A DNA stretch of 64,000 nt, taken from contig NC_080672.1 in assembly GCF_030247195.1 (NCBI RefSeq), positions 399,917,037-399,981,036 of the forward strand. The letters run 5' to 3'. Made by a program: the position numbers and the translations under genes. Positions 56,715 through 64,000 of this stretch are shown here, piece by piece. The notes under the pieces were generated by a model, which saw only the letters and a list, made by a program, of their open reading frames with translations, was not told where the DNA came from and made no database searches. This DNA comes from Topomyia yanbarensis. Taxonomy: Eukaryota; Arthropoda; Insecta; Diptera; Culicidae. The number at the start of each line of letters is the position of its first letter. Position 1 is the first letter of the stretch.

Positions 56715-58545
56715 ACCACGCACGGCAAAAAATCCGTTCATAAATTCATGAACAAAAGTTCACGATTTCGTGAACTGAACGGTTTACGAAAACCGTGACC
56801 AAGTTCCTGAAATTAGGAACAATAAACCTAGTATTCATGAAACTATTTGTGTTTTCTAAGAACCACTTCGCCCCGAATATATACACGGCGTTACATTAGA
56901 ATGTTTGGTTGGGTTACTGTTGTTGTTCCCTGGACATGTTTAGTTTTTGTTGGGAATCTTGTTCATGATTTGGGAATACACAGTCGACAGTCAAACGTTG
57001 TTCATGATATCAAGATCTTAGTCGCGATGTTCGTAATTTCCATTCACATTATTGTGATATTTTAGTCATGAATAGAGCAATTCATGTTCATAATTTTAGG
57101 ATCTTGGTCACGATTTTAGATATTTTTGTCACCAGTTGTGTGATTTGTGTTCATGATTTCGGGACCTTAGTCACGATTTTCGTAATTTCTGTTCATGTTA
57201 GCATGATATTTTATTTTAGAGCTTACTTTCATAGAGTGTAACTAATGTTCATGATATCAGCAGTTTTATCATGGTATTGGTAAATTCTCTTCACCTTATT
57301 GTGATCGATTATTTTTTGGTTACAAATGGTTTTTTTTACGAGGAATAACGTGATAATATGAACTGGATCATTAAAATAAGACTTATACTCGAGATATCTG
57401 GTTCTGTGAGCTATATCACGCACACTATATGGGGTTCTCAGTGCAGTTTTAGTTTTCTGTCCGCACATCACAATGAACCTTATCAAATGAATAACGATGT
57501 TCGAGATTCTAATAGTTTTTTATATCTACTGCTCGTACCTATTACTGGTCGCTAGCGGCTAGATATTTTATAAAAAAGTGCCTGGAACAAAAATGATTCC
57601 ACGAATAATACTCCAACTTTTGTGATAGAGTTCACGTAAAAAATTCATTACAATGTTGCATGAAATTGTAAGTGATTAGGGATATCTTCTAAATATAACA
57701 AGCACGCAAATAGATACCAGATAGTTCGTAAATCATGTAATAGGAATCATGAACCAGTTCACGAGTACATGAATAATATTTCATGATTTCGTGAACTATT
57801 TAGAGGAGTACGGATATCGAATCATGACTAGTGTGTTAGGAATCATGAACCAGTTCACGAATGCATGAACTTTTTCACGAAAACGAATGATAGTTTGTGA
57901 CCATTAAACTAGGTATCATGAACCAGTTCACGAATACATGAATAATATTTTATGATTTCGTGAACTATTTCACGAGCACGGTTATTGGATCGTTACTAAT
58001 ATATTAGGAATTGTGAACCATTTCACGAATACATGAATAATATTCCATGATTTCGTGAACTATTTCATGAAAACGCATGGTAAGTTGTGACTATTATACT
58101 GGGTATCATGGACCGGTTCACGAATACATGAATAATATTTTATGATGTCATGAGCTATTTTACGAGCACGGATATTGGATCGTACCTAATATATTAGGAA
58201 TCATGGACCAGTTCACGAATATATGAATAATAATTCATGATTTTGTGAACCATTTCACGAGCACGGATATTGGATCGTGACTAATATTTTAGGGATCATG
58301 AATTAATTTACGAGGATTGAATGGATTCATGTTCGAATTTCGTGAAATAGTTCACGAAAAAATAGCCAGAATATTTTGATTTTTGTGAACTATTATTACT
58401 ATAACTATGAAAAAAATCATGAGTCAACCTTTGGTTTTATGAATAATGTTCATAAAGTTGTGAACTAGTTCTTGGCGGAAACCGTGACTGAAGTTCACAA
58501 AACAAAATCAAATATTTCCTCTAATGAAAGCGTTATGCGGGCGTT
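56715..58545. repeat. Palindrome-rich element (gttcacga...tcgtgaac)
   Basis: Words such as gttcacga, tcatgaac, gatttcgtgaac and aaaccgtgac occur throughout in both orientations. The word set at the left (cgttcataaattcatgaac, accgtgaccaagttc) returns at the right (atgttcataaag, gaaaccgtgactgaagttca). The block contains a 95-bp tandem array. No protein is recognisable. It may be one repetitive DNA element whose exact ends I cannot fix. Confidence 0.65.
57735..58305. repeat. 95-bp tandem array with two alternating unit types
   Basis: The start word ggaatcatgaaccagttcac or a variant lies at about 57742, 57839, 57912, 58007, 58101, 58197 and 58292, spaced 97, 73, 95, 94, 96 and 95. One unit type ends in cacggatattggatcgtgac and the other in aaaacg(a/c)atg(a/g)ta(a/g)tttgtgac; they alternate in part of the array, giving a higher-order period of about 190. 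Each unit contains a near-palindrome around gatttcgtgaac. Confidence 0.8.
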
Positions 58546-59003
58546 ACTAAAGGGAAATTGAACATAATTATAAAAGCCGTGATTTTTGGTCATGGTCCTG
58601 TTTTCGTAACGTAAAAATGTGATTGTTCCAGAATTCCTGGCACTTTATTCACGATTTTGGGAACAATTTGAGAGAGCACTTCCCACCAGTCTCACAACAT
58701 TGGTAGCGTTTTTTAAACCGAAATCAATGAATTCCCTAAAAGATATGTCAAGAAGCTATGAATACGAAGACAGGGCAGTGTTTCTAAACTGTTTATCAAA
58801 TCCAACTTTGAGCGACACAAAACTCATGTTGCTAGCATCCGCATTTTGTGATACGGCTAATTTGGCTTTTAATTTTCGGTATCAGGTGCTTCTGAATCGT
58901 TTTTTGGTAAAAAGAAATAAAATTCACCTAGAAGTAGGCTCTAATAAAAGTTTTATTTTTAATAGATAGTAGGCTCTAATAAAAGTTTTAATTTTTATAT
59001 TTA
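58546..59003. other. Spacer with a 36-bp tandem duplication
   Basis: gtaggctctaataaaagttt and its continuation occur at about 58935 and 58970, one after the other. The 117-residue frame at 58619-58969 is unrecognised. The SINE follows directly. Confidence 0.5.
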
Positions 59004-59153
59004 TAGAGGTTTTAACCTTAAGGTCATTTGCCTCTTCGGGTTAGAAAAATCTCTTATGAAAAATATCTAACCCTATATGCGGGGTCGGGACTCGAACCCG
59101 GGTGCGCTGCATACAAGGCAATCTATTTACCAACTACGCTACGGCCACCTCCT
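59004..59153 (-). mobile_element. tRNA-derived SINE, copy 2
   Basis: The A box (tagcgtagttggta, minus strand) and the B box (gggttcgagtccc) are intact and the latter fits the canonical ggttcganncc. The body and 3' end match 21117-21276. ctaataaaagtt on the left and ctaataaaaagtt on the right look like a target duplication. Confidence 0.85.
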
Positions 59154-60816
59154 AATAAAAAGTTCCTTTCACATTGCGTGACTCGTTGGAAGGACAAAAG
59201 AAACTGTTACTTTCATTCTTGCTGTGGTGATCTGTCGAGATGAGTGAGTCGCAGAAGCAAGAAGTGGTGCTCCAGCCAAACACGGACGATATTACCTTCC
59301 AGCCTTTTCGCATAAGATGCATAAGGCATTCGTGATGTGAAACATTTGCTGACGATGAAAATGGAGGTTATGCTGACGAAAATCGCCTGCATCGAGTTGT
59401 ACCATGTCAGGCATTCAGTGCTGATAGTGTTCCACAAATTAGCCCAGACGCAACCAGTTATTTTGCACAATAACTTGTAGCACGTGGTTTCTGTGACACT
59501 GCTATAATTAACCCTTTCATGCCCAACTTTTTTCTCGTGCTTGTACGGTTTCAAAACTATTTTTCCTTGTAAACGATGGCGTCAAGAAACACGAAAAACC
59601 TTTTTTCATAGAGATAGGTGCTTTCCTCGCAGTGCTAGAAGCTACTCAATTTTTACCTTCCAATGCTCAATACAATTATCCTAGAATATTTACAATAGTC
59701 CAATTGCGTGAAAAACGTAGCCAAAAACAGTCTGAATTGATAAATTTTATCAGTTTTCAATAATATTGTAACGTAACGAAGATATATGAAAAATTCATTT
59801 TTCGTCGTTAACGAAAACTGTTCCTGGCAGCACTGCTCCATCGGAATTCAATCAGGGTACTTGCAATAACTTCAGTTCTAGAGTTGATCCTTGTAACTGT
59901 ATAAACTCAAATGAAATGCAATAGTCACATTTATTAGCCTTACTTGTTTTTGTGAGCAAATCTTGTTTCAAACAAAAGTTATAGCTGTTTAAAAACGTTG
60001 TTGCCCACAAACAACATGGGCATGAATGGGTTAAGATCTTAATATAAATGGACGACGAGAAAATCAATGCTCGGCTTTAAGAGCTGATGCCACTCACTTG
60101 CACTGAGACCATTAAAAGATTCATATCATATTTGAAAGAACTGAAATCCATTATAAATCTAGGAAGTAATTCCCCGTAGTGATTTTGTGGTGAGAATTGC
60201 ACGTACAAAACATAATGCGATAGTATCACTACACACATTACATCTTTGCATATCCAAAGTCTCCAACACCTGAACCACAAATAATTGCCAAATTTATGGC
60301 TGTCGTTCAGGTAATATTGACGGCAAAAGCTGCGTAAAGAATCTCAAAATTAACAGCCGGCACCGTCATTGAGGAAATTCACACTCGTGACCCGTAATGA
60401 TAAAATCAGATGTTCGCCAACATGAATATGGTAGTAATCACAAAGATGACACGGAAGTATACGAGATAGAAATAGAGAACGACCACCAAGACGCTGTTGG
60501 TTAGAAAAAAATATTTCCCAGCCTAGTAAACAGGTATCCACGCGCAATCGCTTGTCGCTCGCACGAGATCTGCTAGGGTGCTTACAGAGTAGCGGCGAGA
60601 AGCTGAACAGGGGCTGGTACTGATAGTAGGATGCGAGAAATCTGTTTGCAGCATACCAAATGAAACCTGTCAGAGTGAAAGCAGGCAGTTGGCGCCGATC
60701 CGCTCGGTGTTTACTCTGACATCATCCCGTTGGTTTGCAGCAAGCAGGCTTCTCGCTTCTTGCATCTTTATATCAGTTTCAGCCCCAACTCAGCTTCTTG
60801 CTGAGTAAACGGCCTT
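59154..60816. other. AT-rich spacer, nothing recognised
   Basis: Several minus-strand frames of 60-113 residues (for example 59213-59554) have no recognisable domain. No repeat pair was found. Confidence 0.4.
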
Positions 60817-61069
60817 CCCGAGCAAACGAAAAGCCCATAATACCCCCATGGTCATGGGGTTTGACATGGGTGTATGAAATAGGTTCAAACCATGAAAACA
60901 CCATCACCATGGTCCGGTATATCCCATATAAAATACCACATATTAGTGTATTTATGGGTTATTGAGACCATTTTATGGTGTCTCGGTGGTTGGGAATTTT
61001 GTCACGGACCATGTGTAAGGTCTCTTCGAGGGGCTATGTGGTGTTTGAACCCATGAGTATTTGCTCGGG
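60817..61069. mobile_element. 253-bp MITE with CCCGAGCAAA ends
   Basis: CCCGAGCAAAC at the left and TTTGCTCGGG at the right form perfect inverted repeats of ten bases. They extend inward through cccata/catggg words, and tt lies on both flanks. The interior is rich in ccatgg, acccat and atgggt in both orientations. No ORF. Confidence 0.75.
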
Positions 61070-62022
<953 letters not shown>

Positions 62023-62104
62023 CAATTCCATGAAAAAAAGTTATACGATAGAAGATAGAATCGTTCCTTACCGAAAAATATTAAATACATATTTTTTTAT
62101 TTCG

Positions 62105-62715
62105 TGATTAGGGTGTCTCTTTCCACGTTAGACTGGTTCAAAAAATCGTATTTTTTCAAAAGTTGAATTTTTTAAAAATTCATAACTTGTGAACCGTTAA
62201 ACCGATTTTCATTGGTTATAGATCAAATGAAAGGTATTTAAGCGTAGTTTCAAGAAAAATTTTTATCTTCACTGCGGGGTCTTTGAATACTCCATACTTT
62301 TATATTTTTATTTGAAAGATCATTCAATTATACACAACATCTCCAAACATATTTTTGAACCAGATCTAGAGGTTTCGGAGATATAATTTTTTGAAAATAA
62401 AAAATCTATGTAAACACCCCACATGCATGGAAACGATGTAACTGCATGGTAGTTCACCATACACTTCCAGCGAGTCCCAGCAGCTGTGAATAAAGAAATA
62501 TAGGATTTACTTACAAGCTGGGTGCAACATTCGTTTCAACCTGGGGGCTGTCCATTAACCATGTAGAAAAACATTCAGACATTGCAGATCCTGCCCTCCC
62601 CTCGCGTTCAAAATATTTTTACCGAGCGTCCACTTTGGCTAGATTGGGAGTGTTGCTCGGATTTGAAAAAAGAGTATTCAACCTATTTCCTGAGTCAACG
62701 GACATGGTTGGTATG
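62105..62715. other. Probable repeat fragments, ends unclear
   Basis: ttagggtgtctc and gactggttcaaaaa near 62108-62148 resemble the ttagggtggctcaaaa word at 6480. gggggctgtccattaac near 62543 looks like the edge of a common culicine repeat (recalled, not searched). No partner ends were found. Confidence 0.35.
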
Positions 62716-62739
62716 CAGCGTTGCCATAGTTGCTGATTT

Positions 62740-62832
62740 TTCCGCGATCTTGCGGATTTTCCGCAATTTGAAATAGAGTGGCGGATTTTTCTGCGGATTT
62801 TCTGCATTTGCGGATTTTTTGCGGATTTTTCA
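62740..62832. repeat. Short tandem repeat of gcggattttt
   Basis: gcggattttc or gcggattttt occurs about six times between 62752 and 62832, in step of roughly 10 to 22 bases. The stretch follows cagcgttgcca at 62716, which resembles a hAT terminus without a partner. Confidence 0.75.
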
Positions 62833-62966
62833 TGAATGAATCAAATGGTTGGCCTTAATATTTCAATTTTAAACTGTATGTTTAATCACAATACGTACAT
62901 TATATTATTTTAATAAATTAAATTATGCAATCATTGGCGTACAGGAATGTAACCGACTTTGACATA

Positions 62967-63769
62967 TAGGGGAACATGGGGAGACTTGACCAGGTTTTCA
63001 GGTAAAGCTGCATAACTCTCTAAAAAGATTTCAATCCTTCAAAACTCATTGAGATAAGATGTAGAAAGGTAATGTGCGTGCTCATGATTTTTTCACAGAA
63101 TTTTTAAATTATTTTTGCAAAAGATATAAAAGTTTTTCGGTGAACGTTTTCTCTGGTCAACTGCGGGGAGACTTGACCAAGGCCTGGAGAAACTTGACCA
63201 AGCAAAAATTGAAAAACCGGTACAAAAAATATAATGTTCACACGTTACGAAATTTTCCATATTACTGCGAACTTGGACTACTAATACTAAAGTATATAGA
63301 CTGGTATTTTAGGTGGGATTTTTGTGTGACGTGATTAACATTAACAGTAGATACCACAGCGTAGTAAATATCAGAAATTTGGTATCCTTTTTAAGATTAT
63401 TGTCACTTGGTCAAGTCTCCCCAACATTGGTTCTTACGCTCGACGTCGTGCAAATTTTAGTAATAATAATTCCAATGTTCCGATTAATGTAAAATCGTTT
63501 CACTATAAGGAATAAGATGTGATATAAGTACTTTGAATGTAATTATTAGTCGAGTGGATATTTCTATACAAAATTTGAATAAAAATTACATAATTTAACT
63601 TAAATTTATTAATTACGGAATATTTTCTATAAGGAAAGGATTTTTTATTCCAAACTTTTAAAATTGCCTTTTAAAATTACAAAGCATAGAAAATTTTTTG
63701 GAACCTAATAGAATTCGTCATAACCAATAATAGAATTCTGCGCTTGGTCAAGTCTCCCATGTTCCCCTA
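62967..63769. mobile_element. TAGGGG-type DNA element, 0.8 kb
   Basis: Both termini read TAGGGGAACATGGG(G)AGACTT on their own strand, a near-perfect inverted repeat of about 25 bases with one length difference and TA at each edge. The word agacttgacca(a) or complement recurs at about 62982, 63167, 63190, 63411 and 63743. No transposase frame; the 86-residue frame at 63074-63334 looks random. Confidence 0.85.
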
Positions 63770-63911
63770 CTCGCTTAACTCAGCTAGGAAATTTCCAGAA
63801 CGAGTAAACAATTGATTTCGAAACGGCAAAGTAAATTTTGGATGCTGAATTTCAGCGAAATAGTTTCAGCAACCATTGAACTCAATAAAAATTCATTAAG
63901 TGTTGATTATT

Positions 63912-64000
63912 TTCGACCGTGTTCCTCATCAGCTTGCTGTGGAAAAGCTAAGGCGGACTAGACTGCCGGACTGGCTGACTAATTGGATCTTCTCGTACCT
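63912..64000 (+). pseudogene. Jockey-like RT fragment, cut by the window edge
   Basis: FDRVPHQLAVEKLR, RLPDWLTNWIFSYL is the motif A to motif B interval of a LINE RT. It is open to the window end, so its state beyond is unknown. The piece at 2573-2905 has the same interval (FDKVPHN, LTNWLQSYL). Confidence 0.8.

Noticed and set aside
57735..58305. CRISPR-like array
   Set aside because: The 95-bp units are contiguous and repeat throughout with no unique spacers, and the genome is eukaryotic.
59075..59153. Possible tRNA gene on the minus strand
   Set aside because: A and B boxes are good, but the sequence continues into a body shared with 21117-21276 and does not close a full cloverleaf, so it is a SINE head.
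62716..62966. Complete hAT element starting at cagcgttgcca
   Set aside because: No matching right end or 8-bp duplication of ttggtatg was found.

Overview
The window looks like a gene-poor, repeat-dominated stretch of a dipteran genome, most likely a culicine mosquito of the Aedes type. This is inferred from the mix of BEL/Pao, Ty3/gypsy, RTE and jockey/I-like retroelements with many TA-, hAT- and foldback-type short DNA elements, and from recalled similarity of several repeat words to Aedes repeats; no search was run. I recognise no intact host protein-coding gene, rRNA or functional tRNA. Nearly every coding signal belongs to a decayed transposable element.

Layout. 1-585 is the end of a TAGGGG-type miniature element. 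2.57-2.9 kb holds a jockey-like RT scrap. 3.08-6.08 kb is a decayed BEL/Pao element on the minus strand (gag, zinc knuckle, protease, RT with YVDD; no integrase). 6.98-11.7 kb is a plus-strand RTE-type LINE (endonuclease, linker, RT, C-terminal part), split between endonuclease and RT by a 1.7 kb foldback element at 7.79-9.51 kb with an unusual GC-rich hairpin core. A 289-bp hAT MITE lies at 11.98 kb. 12.3-17.9 kb is mostly single-copy-looking non-coding DNA. 18.06-21.9 kb is a decayed minus-strand Ty3/gypsy element interrupted by a 97-bp MITE, a roughly 560-bp repeat and a tRNA-derived SINE.

23.49-27.10 kb is a 3.6 kb hAT-type element with a perfect 8-bp target duplication. It carries a diverged, CG-rich tandem array and a second SINE type. 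28.45-29.74 kb and 62.97-63.77 kb are further TAGGGG-type elements. A second CG-rich array lies at 34.0-36.1 kb. 44.6-48.8 kb is a plus-strand LINE remnant (ORF1 zinc knuckle, RNase H) split near its 3' end by a 1.9 kb hAT-type element with a perfect 8-bp target duplication. 53.1-56.5 kb is a minus-strand jockey-like LINE. It is split by a 1.68 kb composite of a foldback arm, an ORF1 scrap and a 979-bp MITE, flanked by 33-bp direct repeats. 56.7-58.5 kb is rich in the palindromic word GTTCACGAAATCGTGAAC and contains a 95-bp tandem array. The tail holds another SINE copy, a MITE, a 156-bp (TA)n tract and the beginning of an RT fragment cut by the window edge.

Nothing here forms an operon or pathway. 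The information lies in the nesting order of the elements and in repeated words shared between distant parts of the window. The least ordinary structures are the two CG-rich arrays (one inside a hAT element), the foldback element with its hairpin core, and the set of TAGGGG elements, each with its own repeated internal word.
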